A stretch of 64,000 bases of DNA from positions 21,320,146 to 21,384,145 of the forward strand of contig JAKSZT010054396.1 in NCBI GenBank assembly GCA_026826555.1, given 5' to 3'. Below, one piece after another: positions 45,727-57,200 of the stretch. This DNA comes from Tolypeutes matacus. Its lineage: Eukaryota > Chordata > Mammalia > Cingulata > Chlamyphoridae. The stretch's first letter is position 1. Every line of letters starts with the position of its first letter. The position numbers and the translations under genes are program-made. The notes below the pieces were generated by a model. The model made no database searches, was not told where the DNA came from, and saw only the letters and a list, made by a program, of their open reading frames with translations.

Positions 45727-47140
45727 AAAATAGCTAAAATATGGAACCAGCCCAAGTGTCCATCAACTTATCAGTTGGATAAACAAAATGTGGTATATAC
45801 ACACAATGGAATACTATTCAGCCGTAAGGAGAAATGAAATTGGGATGCAGATGACAACATGGATGAATCTAGAGGATATTATATTGAATGAAATAAGCCA
45901 GACACAAAAGGACAAATACTGTATGGTCTCACTAATATGAACTAAATACGATAAGTAAACTTACTGAGATAAACTCTAGAGTATAGGTTACCAGGAAATA
46001 GAAGGTGGGTTGGGAATGGGAAATGATGCTTTAATGTATGTAGCATTATTAATAAGGTTCATTGTGAAAGTGTGGAAATGAGTAGAGTTCAGAGTAACAC
46101 ATTCTAATGAGTATAACTAACACTGCTGATTTATAAATGTGATTGCGGCTGAAAGGAGTAGTCTCTGGAAGTAAATGTCAATTGGAAGGAAACTAGGGAA
46201 TAATCTAGGATATGTGTAACATTGTGATTTCAGTGGTGAATGAAGATTGTGGTTAATGGTATAGATGTAAAAATGCTTTTCTTTTACAATGTGCTAAGAG
46301 TATAGTGTTACATGGGAAAATTACAGCTAATGTAATTTATAGACAATAGTTAACAATAATATTGTAATATTTTGTAACAATGGCAAGAAAATATTTTTTA
46401 AACACTAAGGGACAATGATAAGGGGGTATAAGGAGGTCTGGGATTCTTCCTTTTAAAGTAATGAAAATGTTCTAAAATAGACTGAGGTAATGACAGCACA
46501 ACTCTGTGATGAAAATGAAATCCACTGAGAGTACAGTTTGACTGGATTGTACAAAGCATGGGACTGTATAACACAGAGAATCCAGTGGTGCATGATAGAC
46601 TGTGGTTAACAGGACAAATATGAGAACCTTTTCTCCTGAATGATAACAAACATATAATACTAATATAGGGTGTTAATAATTGGGTGGGTTGGGGAGAAAA
46701 TACACCAAATGTACGATATTGGCTATAGTTAGTAATATTTTGACAATGCTCTTTCATAGTTTGTAACAAATGTTTCACAACAATACAAGGTGTTGGTGGT
46801 GGGGAGATGTATGGGAGTCTTGTATGATGATATGCATGTTTGTTTTGTAAATTCACAAATTTACTATACATTTATTGTTTATGTATGTTCATGTATGAAT
46901 GTTATACTCCAATAAAATCTTAAGAAGTTTTGATGCTTAAAAAAGACAAAATTCAAGTTCATTTAGTTGTTATTGTTTAGTTTTAAAAATGTGTGTATAT
47001 GTATATGTACATGTACATTCCTGGCCTTGTTCCATCAAAGAAACTCAAAATCAAACAACATAGTACAAATTGACAGTGACAGGGAAGAAAAAAAAGAAAA
47101 CCAGGTTGTGGACATTGAATTGGTTCAAGATCAGTTATCT

Positions 47141-48956
47141 AATCTGAGGAGGAAATCAGGAAGAAAATTCCATTTTCAATAGCAACAAAAAGACTCAAAT
47201 ACCTAGGAGTTAATTTAACCAAGGAAGTACAGGACCTATATGCAGAAAACTACAATACAATGCTAAAAGAAATTTAAAAAGACCTAAACAAATGGAAAGA
47301 CATTTCGTGTTCAAGGATTGGAAGAATAAATATCGTGAAGATGTCAATCTTGCCCAAACTGATTTATAGATTCAATGCAATACCAATCAAAATCCCAACA
47401 GCTTACTTTACAGAATTAGAGAAGGCAATTACCAAATTCATCTGGAAGGGTAAGTGCACCCGAATAGCCAAAAGTATTCTAAAAAAGAAGAGCAACGTGG
47501 GAGGAATTTCACTGCCTGACCTTGAAACATATTACAAAGCTACAGTGGTCAAAACAGCATGGTACTGGCATAAAGATAGACATATCGATCAGTGGAATAG
47601 AATTGAGAATCCAGAAATAAACCCTCACCTATACAGTCAACTGGTTTTTGACAAACCTACCAAGCCCACGCTGATGGGAAAAAACAGTCTCTTCAACAAA
47701 TGGTGTTGGGAGAACTGGATATCTATAACCAAAAGAATGAAAGAGGACCCCTATCTCACCCTCTATACAAGAATCAACTCAAAATGGATCAAAGATCTAA
47801 ATATAAAAGCCAGGACCATAAAACTACTAAAAGAAAATGTAGGGAAACATCTTCAAGACCTTGTAGTAGGTGGTGGTTTCTTGGACTTCACAACCAAAGC
47901 AGGTGCAACAAAAGAAAAAGTAGATAAATGGGACCTCCTCAAAATTAAACACTTTTGCACCTCACAGGACTTTGTCAGAAGGGTGAAAAGGCAGCCGACT
48001 CAATGGGAAAAAATATTTGGAAATCACATATCTGATAAGGGTTTAATATCCAGGATATATAAAGAGATGTTACAACTCAACAATAAAAAGACAAATGACC
48101 CAATTAAAAAATGGGCCCAAGACTTGAATAGACATTTCTCTGAAGAAGAAATACAAATGGCAAAAAAACACATGAAGAAATGCTCAACATCACTCATGAT
48201 TAGGGAAATGCAAATCAAAACTACAAGGAGATATCATTTCACACCTATCAGAATGGCCACTATTAAAAAGACAGAGAACTACAAGTGTTGGAGAGGATGT
48301 GGAGAGATAGGAACACTTCTTCACTGTTGGTGGGAATGCAGGATGGTACAACACTATGGAGGACTGTTTGGCAGTTCCTAAAGAAGTTGAATATAGACTT
48401 GCCATGTGACCCTGCAATACCACTACTGGGTATATACCCAGAAGAACTGAGAGCAGTGACATGAACAGACATCTGCACACCGATGTTCATAGCCACATTG
48501 TTCATCATTGCCAAAATTTGGAAACAACCCAGATGTCCATCAACAGATGAATGGATAAACAAACTGTGGTCTATTCACACGATGGAATATTATGCAGCTG
48601 TAAGAAGAAATGAAGTCATAAAGCATATGGCAACATGGATGAATCTGGAGGACATTATGTTGAGTGAAGCAAGCCAGACACAAAAGGACAAATACTGTAT
48701 GAATGCATTACTATGAACCAAATATATTGTGTAATATATTGTTTGATTCACACACACACAAAAAACAAAAAAACAAAAAACAAAACAACAAAAAAAATTT
48801 ACATGTATCCATTACATTTAATTGAGAAATGTATATATTTATTCATCTGTGTTTACTTTTTAGTTTTTTATTGCTTATGTTTTCAATTATTAAATGTACA
48901 AAATAAAGTTAAAAATAAATAAATAAAGACACACATGGTGATGTCAAAAAAAAAAA
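47141..48956 (+). mobile_element. L1, recent, 5'-truncated, with 14-bp TSD
   Basis: A 1.8-kb copy of the L1 3' end. An open frame at 47,335-48,381 covers 348 codons of ORF2 C-terminal sequence, including [23 protein letters not shown] and a CCHC-like C-terminal segment ([18 protein letters not shown]). One missing base at about 48,350 ('caacactatgg' where the sister element and family pattern predict 'caaccactatgg') shifts the frame. The remainder (PRCPSTDEWINKLW..) continues at 48,483-48,716. A CA/CAAA-rich 3'UTR and A-tail follow. The TSD AAGATCAGTTATCT is perfect at 47,127-47,140 and 48,957-48,970. Confidence 0.96.
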
Positions 48957-48970
48957 AAGATCAGTTATCT

Positions 48971-49654
48971 GCAAAGCTCACTTGTATGGAACACCTCATT
49001 CCTTGATAGATCACGGAGCACCATAACTAGTATTACTCACTATTTTATTATTTTTAACTCAGGAGAAAGGTCAGGGTTTATCTTCTGAACGTGAAAATAA
49101 AATTGAAACTGGAATAAAGAAAAGCGAGAAAATATTGGTTTAAATCAGAGAAAAGGGAATGATAAATCTATAGAAACATGCTCTTAATAAGCTGCCAATT
49201 TAACATATATTTAATAACTTCTGTTCCTTATTTCAGCAAAATAATTGTTACAGGACAACCAAATTTGTAATCACCAGAGGTGGTAACATAATACATTATC
49301 CTACTATTGAAATTGTCAGAAATATCCATTAACCAGAATTTAAAAAATATAATCCAAACTTTCTTCTTTCACCAAAAACTTTGTGTGTGTGTTTAAAACT
49401 TTTACACGTTAATATCCACATAAGAGAAAAAGAAATTGGATGTTAAAAGGTTGAGTTAAATTCTCTATACAAATGTAATGCTTATGTCCCATAAAAAGCA
49501 ATAATTTTGGTTTGGAGAACCTCAGAGTTTTAAGTGTGTTCCATTCAAACTCGGTCTGCATTAGGGAAATTTCTTCTGATGGACATTTCTTCTCCAGATT
49601 AACTGCTTAGAGGATAAGACTTTGGGCTTCAGAGTGCAGCAAGTAGAGGGATTT
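48971..49654. other. Unassigned non-coding sequence
   Basis: No gene or recognised repeat apart from a short GT run at 49,382-49,391. Confidence 0.55.
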
Positions 49655-49718
49655 GATACATGGTGGCTGAGTGACAGCTTGGGCAAGTTACCGCAAACTC
49701 TCTCAATTTAGTTTCTGT

Positions 49719-50405
49719 TGGGGATTGCATGAGGTTCCCTATAAAAGGCATGTTATGATCCCAAACTCTGGTCATACGGGCATGAATCTATTTGTAAATA
49801 GGACCTTTAAAGAAGTTATTAAAGTGTGCCCATGGGAAGCGGATGTGGTTCAATCAGTAGGGCTCCTGTTTACCATATGGGAGGTCCCGGGTTCGGTTCC
49901 CGGGGCCTCCTGGTGAAGGCAAGCCAGCCCACGTGGCTCGGTGAGCTGACACAGCAGGACGACCCAGCAATAGGAGACAAGCAGACACAGAAAAACGCAC
50001 AGCAAATGGACACAGCGAGCACAAGCAGCAGGGGGAGGGGGAGGGGATAAATGAATAAATAAATAAAATCTTAAAAAAAAAAAAAAAAAAAGTGTGCCCA
50101 AACTGAATGAGGGTGGACCTTAATCCAATAAGCAAAGCAAACTGCACACAGAAAGAGAAGCCACAGGATGCAGCCAGAAGCTGGAAGTCAATGGACCTGA
50201 GAAGAGAAAAGAGAAGGTGCCACTATGTACATTGCCACATGATGGAGAAGCCAGAATCCCAAAGATTGCCTGCCAGCTAGAAGATACCTACCTGGGGAGA
50301 AGCAAGCCTTCTTAGAAGCCCCTGAAACCATGAGCCAATAGATTCCTGTTGTTAAGCCAACCCATTGTATGTTATTTGTCTTTGCAGCTGGATAAACTGA
50401 AACAA
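49719..50405 (+). mobile_element. LTR-like element with a SINE inside
   Basis: It begins TGTTGGGGATT and ends AAACTGAAACA. Within it, 'caaactctggtcat', 'aataggacctttaaagaagttattaa' and 'gttgttaagccaaccca' resemble MaLR (MLT-type) LTRs. The flanks carry AATTTAGTTTC and ATTTTAGTTTC, which look like a duplicated target. A DAS-SINE occupies 49,833-50,088. Confidence 0.55.
49833..50088 (+). mobile_element. DAS-SINE, full-length, with 12-bp TSD
   Basis: Consensus-like copy that keeps the 'gagctgacacagcaggacgac' body and a long A-tail. The TSD AAAGTGTGCCCA lies at 49,821-49,832 and 50,089-50,100. Confidence 0.97.
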
Positions 50406-50540
50406 TTTTAGTTTCTCAACTGCAAATGGAGCTGATAATAATTTGGAGGATTAAATAAGATATTGTGCATTAAGCACTTAGCTCTGTAGCTGATACCTAG
50501 TGAACCTAATAAATGATGCTTATTATAGTAGGAGCAGTGA

Positions 50541-51992
50541 TTACAAAGGACATTTTACATTGATGTAGCAAAATTCTCTATTTCGTTAGTATTTGGCTAA
50601 AGGTTTCTGGACTAATTTTCCCATTAGCAATTTTTAAAAAAATTTATAATTGTGTATGTGTTCTGAATATTCTTTTATCATATTGACATGAAAACTAGTT
50701 TTATTGCCTTATATTATCTTCTTGCTGGTTGTTTTCCAAAATGTGTAAGTAGTGATAGATTCAAATAGGCAATTGTGCTTTCTATCCATCTTAATTTTTT
50801 TTCCCCTTTGTTCTTTTTCATTCAGTTCCAGAAAAAATGCAGTTAATCATGCAAAGGTCTGCATAAAGTCTCATCTGACTAGCTCCATCATGTGTCTAGA
50901 ATGAGCTTTACAGTTTTAAAAGTTGCTTCCATTTCATGGCTACTATGACCTTGAATAGAAATAAATACCTGGAAATATACTAGAGTGCTCAGAAAAATAA
51001 GCACGGAGAGGAAAATTGGAAAAACTTTCATTTTAAAAGGTGAGAATTTGGCGGGGGGGGGGGTTGTTAATTTGTCCAAAATCTAAGATGACCATATAAT
51101 TTATCATTCAAACTAGATCTTTTTGAGAGTAAACGGGGCTGCAATTAATAATTTCACTGAGACAAAGACGTAGACGAGGACCCTCCCAGGTAAACCACAA
51201 TTTATGGTCAGACTAGCCAAAACTGACTGTGTACTTCCCTAAGGTAAGGATGGAGGGACAGGCGGGGAGGGATTCTTCATGAAATTATAGGCTGTACCAC
51301 ATGATCATACATTACATTCTATACTCAAACTCTGAATTAGTGGGTTCTGCTTTGAGAATCCTAGCTGAGCCTCAGTTCTAATCCGCATGCTTTAAGAAAA
51401 ACACAATAGAGATGAAAAAAGCTCAGAGAGGCATAATGTATACACGGGGGGTGGCTCCTAACGTTTGGGCAGTTATGGTGGTTATGGCATCTTTGAGAGT
51501 TTGCTGAGACCTATTAAGTCTCCTTCTAGAAGAGGCACACAGAACAGCCCTCACAACTTTGTATGCAGTCCAGGGGGCCATGGTTCATCTGGTCTCACCC
51601 AGGGAGCCAGGTTCTGAATCCCTGTCTTAGAACACCAGGTGTGGGTGCTGGGAAAAGGCAGTCAACAGTTGTTGACCATCTTTATACACATTATTTCATT
51701 CACACTCACATCCATCTATTTTATAGATAAGAAACTGAAGCTCAGAGAAATTAAGATCTCGCATCTAGCTAAGTGGAAAAGTCAAGACTTCAAATTCAGT
51801 TTATGTGCTACTAAATCTCATAATCTAAACATTCTCAGACATAAAAGTTAATATACTTATATATATTAATCTGAAAAAGGATTATATAGCAAAATCATGA
51901 AATATTAAACAATCATACCTCTTCATCAAAGTTCCACCTACTAGAGTTGGTAGCAACTCTAAACCGGAAAGAGATTATTAGGGCAAATAAAT
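50541..51992. other. Unassigned non-coding sequence
   Basis: No gene recognised. A run of eleven G lies at 51,053-51,063. A MIR-like fragment may lie at about 51,655-51,850 ('tatttcattcacactcac...ttttatagataagaaactgaagctcagagaaatt'). Confidence 0.55.
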
Positions 51993-52002
51993 GTAGGCAT
52001 TT

Positions 52003-52244
52003 TGGGAAGCAGCTGTGGTTTGAGTGGTTGGGCTCCCGTTTACCATGTGGGAAGCCCTGGGTTCGATTTCCCCGGCGTCCTGGTGAAAGCAAGCCGGGCC
52101 CCGCCCCCTAGCGGTGCGGTGAGCTGGCATAGCAACATGATACAACAAAGAAAAACAAGTAGATACAGAAGCGAGCACAAGAAGTAAGGAGGGGAGGGAG
52201 GGGGGGATAAAGAAAGAAATAAAAAGTAAATTAAAAAACAAAAA
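52003..52244 (+). mobile_element. DAS-SINE with TSD
   Basis: Slightly diverged copy ('gcagctgtggtttgagtggttggg', B-box 'ggttcgatttcc'). The TSD GTAGGCATTT / GTAGACATTT lies at 51,993-52,002 and 52,245-52,254, with one mismatch. Confidence 0.95.
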
Positions 52245-52329
52245 GTAGACATTTAAAAAAAACATAGTATCTAGCAGTACTGACCTACAGTAGGCAATTA
52301 AATCTGTTGCCTGACTGCGTGAATGATTT

Positions 52330-52870
52330 TTTCCTTCAATTTTATTATTGAGCTATAATTCACATACAATAAAAGTCACCCCTTTAAAACGTACAGTTCC
52401 GTTGGTTTTTAGTATATTCACAAAATTGTGCAACCGTCACCACCACCTAATTTCAGAACATTTTCACCACCCCAATAAGAAACCTGGTATCCATTAGCAA
52501 TCACTGTCATCCTGGTCCCATCCCCCAGAGGCTGGCAACCACTAATCTACAGATTTGCCTATCCTAGACATTTTATATAAATACAATCATACAATATATG
52601 GCCTTTTTTGGTCTGGTTTCTTCCACTAAGGTGATGTCTTTGAGGTTCATCTGTGTTGTAGCAGGTATCAGTACTTTCTACCCAGAAAGTTTTTGTTTGT
52701 TTGTTTGTTTGTTTTTAAGGAGTACAGGGGGATTGAACCCTGGACCTTGTAAATGGGAAAAGTGGGAAGCAGGGCTCAAACCAAACCACTGAGCTACACC
52801 CACTTCCTTCTTTTTAATGGCTCAATAATATTCCATTGTATGGATTCACCACATCACATCTTGTTTATCC
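52330..52870 (-). mobile_element. Old L1-type 3' region, minus strand
   Basis: 'attgagctataattcacatacaataaaagtcaccc', 'caaaattgtgcaaccgtcaccaccacc', 'agaggctggcaaccactaatct' and 'ggctcaataatattccattgtatgg' are typical of L1 3' regions read in reverse. A SINE monomer interrupts it at 52,706-52,806. Confidence 0.8.
52706..52806 (-). mobile_element. tRNA-derived SINE monomer
   Basis: Reverse-complemented monomer: 'gggggattgaaccctggaccttgtaaatggg ... gagctacacccacttcc', with a (TTTG)n-derived tail at 52,688-52,705. Confidence 0.8.
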
Positions 52871-53499
52871 ATTCTAGACTAGATCATTTTTAACATCTTC
52901 TTTAACGCAACAATTTTATATTCAAGTGAAGATAGAAGATCATGAAGGACATCAAAATAAATCATTATGCTTGATAGTTTTTCTGTGCCCTGGAATTTGC
53001 AGATGCTATCTCTCACAGGGCACAAGGGGACACCTCCCTTGTGACCCACCAAGTTTACTTCCTGAGCTCCCAAAACAATAAAGTCAGACTCCCTACTATT
53101 TTTTTTTTCAGGATTCTGCTTCTTCTCCATGCTTAACCGATTTCTTGAAACACGCCACTCATGATAATGTACTTTTCTAGTTCTGATTGTACTTCTGATT
53201 GTTCTCAAGAGATGTGTGTTGAGTGAAGTCTTTGGTACTTTCTTCCCACCCATCTCCCCATTACCCCACCCCACCCCACTCACTGCACAGGCAGTTTCTC
53301 TGGCAGAAAAAAAACGTCAAAGAAGAAGAAGGAAAAAAAAAAAAGCCTTCCTTTGTTTTCCAAGGAAATTCAGGTAAAAGGAGGGGGGGATGATATTTTT
53401 TACTTTCCTCACAATCCCAGACGTTGGAAAGAAAAAGGATTTCCTTTGGGCTGTTGCCACGACTCTGATCTTTTATGCTGATAAAATATTTCCTTCTTC

Positions 53500-53637
53500 A
53501 AAAAAAAAAAAAAAAAAAAAAAGTTCTGGGAAAGTCATGCCACTTCAGTTTGGAAGCGAAACTTTCTCTAACTTTTGCGTTGAAAACAAAAACAAAAACA
53601 AAAACAAAAACAAAAACCCTCTTTCAAGGAGGGTTTT
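53500..53637. repeat. A-run, (AAAAAC)n tract and 9-bp hairpin
   Basis: A 23-A run (53,500-53,522) and five AAAAAC units (53,583-53,617) lie just upstream of the CpG island. The last unit overlaps an inverted repeat: AAAACCCTC (53,613-53,621), a 7-nt loop, and GAGGGTTTT (53,629-53,637). Confidence 0.85.
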
Positions 53638-53787
53638 CTTACTAACAGTTCAGGTCGTACAATCAGGAGCGAGCCGGGTCAGCAGCGCTCTTTGGAGGCT
53701 GACGGGGGAGCAGGACTACAGGATCCAGAGGTCTTTGGAAACTTCAGCAGCTCCAAGCTTGTTGGCTACTATAGTTTCCCGGAGGAG

Positions 53788-53845
53788 TGACGCTGTGAAA
53801 ACAAACCCTGATTGGTCAGGCCCGAGCTGAATTCTCCATTTATGG
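53788..53845 (+). promoter_or_regulatory. Core promoter elements: CRE half-site, CCAAT box, CArG box
   Basis: A TGACG half-site (53,788-53,792), an inverted CCAAT box ATTGG (53,811-53,815) and a perfect serum-response CArG box CCATTTATGG (53,836-53,845) occur within 58 bp. CArG boxes bind SRF and mark immediate-early, cytoskeletal and muscle genes. A CArG box 20 bp from a CCAAT box directly before a CpG-rich first exon is a meaningful arrangement. A GC box GGGCGG (53,975-53,980) and a second ATTGG (54,090-54,094) lie downstream. Confidence 0.6.
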
Positions 53846-53869
53846 ACAGATTGCCCGGCCCGAGCTGAG

Positions 53870-54231
53870 GCTCAGCCAGAGGAGTACTGAGTAAGTGGCC
53901 GAAGAGCTGAGAGGCTGGGGAGCGAGGCAGACGCGCCGCGCGCATCCGACTCACCTAGGCAGGCGGCGAGCGCAGGGCGGGCGTGGACCTCTGCTCTGCG
54001 CAGCGTGCGTCCAGCCTGCTGAGTCGCCCCCCTCTCGCTCTCACCTAGCGCCACCGATCCCGCCTGGATGGAATCCCGCCTGGGTTCCCATTGGCTCCTG
54101 TGAGTGCTTGGGTGTCTGGAGACTGTTTTTTGGCGAGAGGAACCAACTTTTGAAGTTCGCCCAGGAGACTGCGTTTCGGCCCCCGCTCCCCGGCACCGTG
54201 CAGAGGCGCGACTGCCGCGCGAGTCATCATG
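53870..54231 (+). other. Probable first exon ending at the initiator ATG
   Basis: The exon would start somewhere between about 53,870 and 54,170 and end at ATG (54,229-54,231), directly followed by GTGAGT (54,232-54,237), a near-consensus 5' splice site. The ATG context has A at -3 (CATCATG). A first exon that encodes only Met is known in several families, including calmodulins and ADF/cofilins. The 5'UTR here does not let me name the gene. Alternative donors GTAAGT (53,891-53,896) and GTGAGT (54,100-54,105) lie upstream, so alternative first exons are possible. The next exon is not in the window. Confidence 0.5.
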
Positions 54232-57200
54232 GTGAGTTGGCTGCGCTGCGTAGCAGAACGCCTGACTCCTGGATGGGACGGGAAGCCCCGACGCGGGGCA
54301 CCCACCTTGGGCGTGCTGCGGAGGCCAGGGGTGGAGAAGGTGGACGCGGGAGTCGGCACGTCGCGAGCTCTAATTTCTTGCTGCTTTCCCCAAACCCCGA
54401 CTGGGGGAGAGGGGGTAAGGGGCAAAGGAAAACTTTCTAGTCGCTTTCTGCGTCGCAAAACTTTTTGTGGCTGGGTTGCTATGGCTGCCAGCTGTCGGAA
54501 GCCAGAGTGTGGGCACATCTGTTTTCCAGGGGCACGGCCCTTGGTAGGGGATCCCTTCCTGTTGGGAAGGTCGGGACAACCGCTGTGGTCCTGGCCCGCC
54601 GGGGCGAGGTTTGCCAGGATCTTTGAGCTGGACCCGGGCTCGCTGCGCCCCCTCCCTCCCCGCTGCGGGCTCCGCCGCAGGCTGAAGCCCTCTCCTCCAC
54701 TCAGCTGCTTGGCCGCCCCGCCAGCGCCCGCAGCTGTCCGGGCTGGCATCCGCACGCTGGCGGAGGGTCCGGGCCTGCCCTGGCGAGGCGCGGCGCGGGC
54801 GGCACAAAAGCAGGAAGGGGCGCCAGGTAGGGCGAGCACCTGACGGTGGGCAGGCTGCTGAGAGCGAAAGTGACCCGGGTGCGTGTGGAGTCACGCTGGC
54901 CTGGACCCAGAAGGGGCGCCGGCAAGGAGGGTCTTTGCGCAGAAAAAGCCTAGTAAGCACCTCGCGTGTGGGGAACGTGCACGATGACTGGGACTTTTCG
55001 TGTGTTATGTGAATGGTTCGAACCGAATGAGTCCTCATGAGTTTTAAATTGTTTTTTTTTTTTTTCCCTCCCTTGGTACTTTGGGGATATATTCAAATGG
55101 CTGGCTCTTTCTCTGACTCTTTTCCGACTTTTTCTCTACCCCAACTCTCTTCCCAGACGTCCTCTCCCCCCCAGACCGCCCCAACAACAACAAAAAACCT
55201 TAGCCACATCCCTGGGGCTTTGGTGTGGTGTGCTTTTCTTTCCAAGCACAGACGAGGACTCTATTCTGAAGAGGTTGGTGGCAGTCCATCAGGAAAGAAA
55301 AGTTCTACTACAAAGCTTCATAATTTCCACATTTGCTTGTCATTAATAATTCTGCTTAGGTGGATTAACTTGTCCTCCTCTGGTTTGTTGTTTTGTAATG
55401 ACTGTGAACATGGAGCTAAGTCAAAATGATAACCAGAACAGCACTAATTTAAAAATCCATATCCTGTATGACCAGCTTGAGGGACACGTAGCAAAGACCC
55501 ATCAGAACCTACATTCAATCTTCAGAGGCAGCCCTTGCCTGGGAGCTGTGTTTATTAATAACAGTGATTAAAAACAAACAAACAAAACACCCTTTAGAAG
55601 GGCATCCTTGGCTAAAGCTTTTTCTTTTTACATAGTCCAGAATTATGTGAGGCTTTTTCAATGAATACATTTCCTCTTCCAGTATTAGAGTTTAAGAAGT
55701 AAGGCTACTCCACAATGTTTTTGGAATCCCTACAGAGAACCATTTACATGGGGAGCGTTTTTGGGTGGAGCTACCTAACTGGGCATCTGGCCACTTGACC
55801 TTAATCAACGTGATAGTCCTAGAACTCTAGACTTGCCGTAATTATTTTCCATCGCTCATTATTTCTTTAAAAAATCAATGTGTTTTTGCCAAAAGCTTAA
55901 AGAATCTTGCTGAATTTAAATGTACGAGTGTACCTTGGGAAAGTTAGCTTTCTATTAATTAAACTCATTTTTCATGCTGGGCAGGCTAAAAAGTAGTCTA
56001 GGATGCTTTTTTTTGGAGACCTGGGAAACTTGATGCTCAATTCAGCCCCACTGCTGTTGAAGTAAGTGGGTGGCTGGTCCAATGGGTGCAGTTGATGTAT
56101 GTTCTAAGGAAGTGCATGGTTTTCAGAGTCCTATTGCTTGTCTATGGGAGGACAGGGTGTGACTTACCTTTTGATGGGCTCCCTGCCATCAACACAGATG
56201 GGCATTTTGTGGGCCGCCAGAAGACTATCTGTGCATCAGATACAGTTGCTGAAGCCGCGATTCCCTGACTGAAAAGTTGAAACAGCTGCCTGTCCTGAAA
56301 CAGGAGATGTGCCATCCCTAGATCTACTGGATCTAGAGTTATTTGGCAAGAATGACATTAGTCATTTTTTTCTGACTTGAAAAATGAAGCTGTTCATTAG
56401 CTATTAATGTGAAATTGACTTAGAGCATCAACATCTTAAATAATCAGAACCCTCGGTTATAATTTTTGCTGTTTCTGTAAGACCCCTCCAAGCCAGCTAA
56501 GGTTTCGTTTTGTGTCCATACCTGTCTGGGCTTGCCCAGCTGCATCCCTCAGCTGCACAAAGCCGAAGGGAACAGGCATTGCCCACAGTGGGTGTGAGTG
56601 AGGATTAGGATGGAGGATATAGATCGGCAGTAGGCATTTGGCCACGCTGCAGGGAGAGCACCTGCACTGAGTGGATTTGTGTGTGTGCGAGTGAGGTCTC
56701 TTAGGAAGGCACATTATGAAGGTTTTCCACCTGTACCCAAGTCCCTCCCAAGCCTCACTCAGTTGTGACTCACAGGGAAGACTGCCCTGTTCTGAGTCAT
56801 GAACACAGTGCACAGTTTGCAGTTCACTTCATCTCTTCCTCCTGAAATCTCACGTTGGAACATTTATCTCCATCTTGGGGAAAACCAAGGAGCACTACCA
56901 GGCAATAGGAATTTGAGACTTTTTCCTTAGGAGATTCAAAGAACTGAAGACATCTCTGCTTGCCTGTGTAATTTAGTGTACATTGTTTAAAACAGCACGA
57001 CAATCTCTTTTGACTTTAATTAATAGTAATACCCATCTAAGGTTACCTCCACAGAATCTGGCTTTATCATCGTCCACGAAGGATGTTCCACTTTTGTGGC
57101 CGTGATCAGTTTGGACTGTCCAGTGGACTAGAACCCATGTCTGTAGCTCTGCTGTGTAGCTGGGCCCAGAAATTGCAATTCATTGGGTTTCTGTGAATTA

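Larger units (their letters stand above)
43596..46930 (+). mobile_element. L1, 5'-truncated, plus strand, with two SINE insertions
   Basis: The copy starts inside the ORF2 reverse-transcriptase domain and runs to a 3'UTR with an AATAAA signal at about 46,912. At 43,704-43,976 the translation includes [16 protein letters not shown], where active L1s carry FADD; the Ala-to-Thr change is next to the catalytic Asp pair. The frame then breaks, and later ORF2 blocks (such as 'gacctcctcaaatagaaacacttttgt') carry stops. SINEs are inserted at 44,895-45,078 and 45,527-45,726. It cannot encode a working protein. Confidence 0.93.
49655..50540 (+). repeat. MIR interrupted by an LTR-like element
   Basis: The MIR left part ('agtgacagcttgggcaagttac', about 49,670-49,718) and right part ('tctcaactgcaaatggagctgataataatttgg ... 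cctaataaatgatgct', about 50,412-50,535) are collinear. The sequence between them is the LTR-like element listed next. Confidence 0.65.
53640..54960. promoter_or_regulatory. CpG island, probable gene promoter
   Basis: Base composition changes abruptly here. CpG is dense from about 53,920 to 54,930 (for example 'acgcgccgcgcgcatccgac' and 'ggcgaggcgcggcgcgggcgg'), while the rest of the window is AT-rich and CpG-poor outside young SINEs. No SINE or other repeat lies inside it. This is the one place in the window with the look of a constitutively unmethylated promoter. Long GC-rich open frames on both strands here (up to 264 codons) are expected by chance. Confidence 0.88.

Noticed and set aside
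52879..53283. 134-codon minus-strand open frame
   Set aside because: No recognisable protein family. It starts beside an old L1 fragment and is probably chance.
53870..54231. Naming the exon as a calmodulin or ADF/cofilin (destrin) first exon
   Set aside because: Both families can have an ATG-only first exon, but the 5'UTR does not match what I recall of either. A shared exon layout is not enough for a gene symbol.
54045..54839. 264-codon minus-strand open frame, and 204/222-codon frames, in the CpG island
   Set aside because: GC-rich DNA has few stop codons (TAA, TAG, TGA), so long frames are expected on both strands. The product is low-complexity Pro/Arg/Gly-rich with no recognisable domain.
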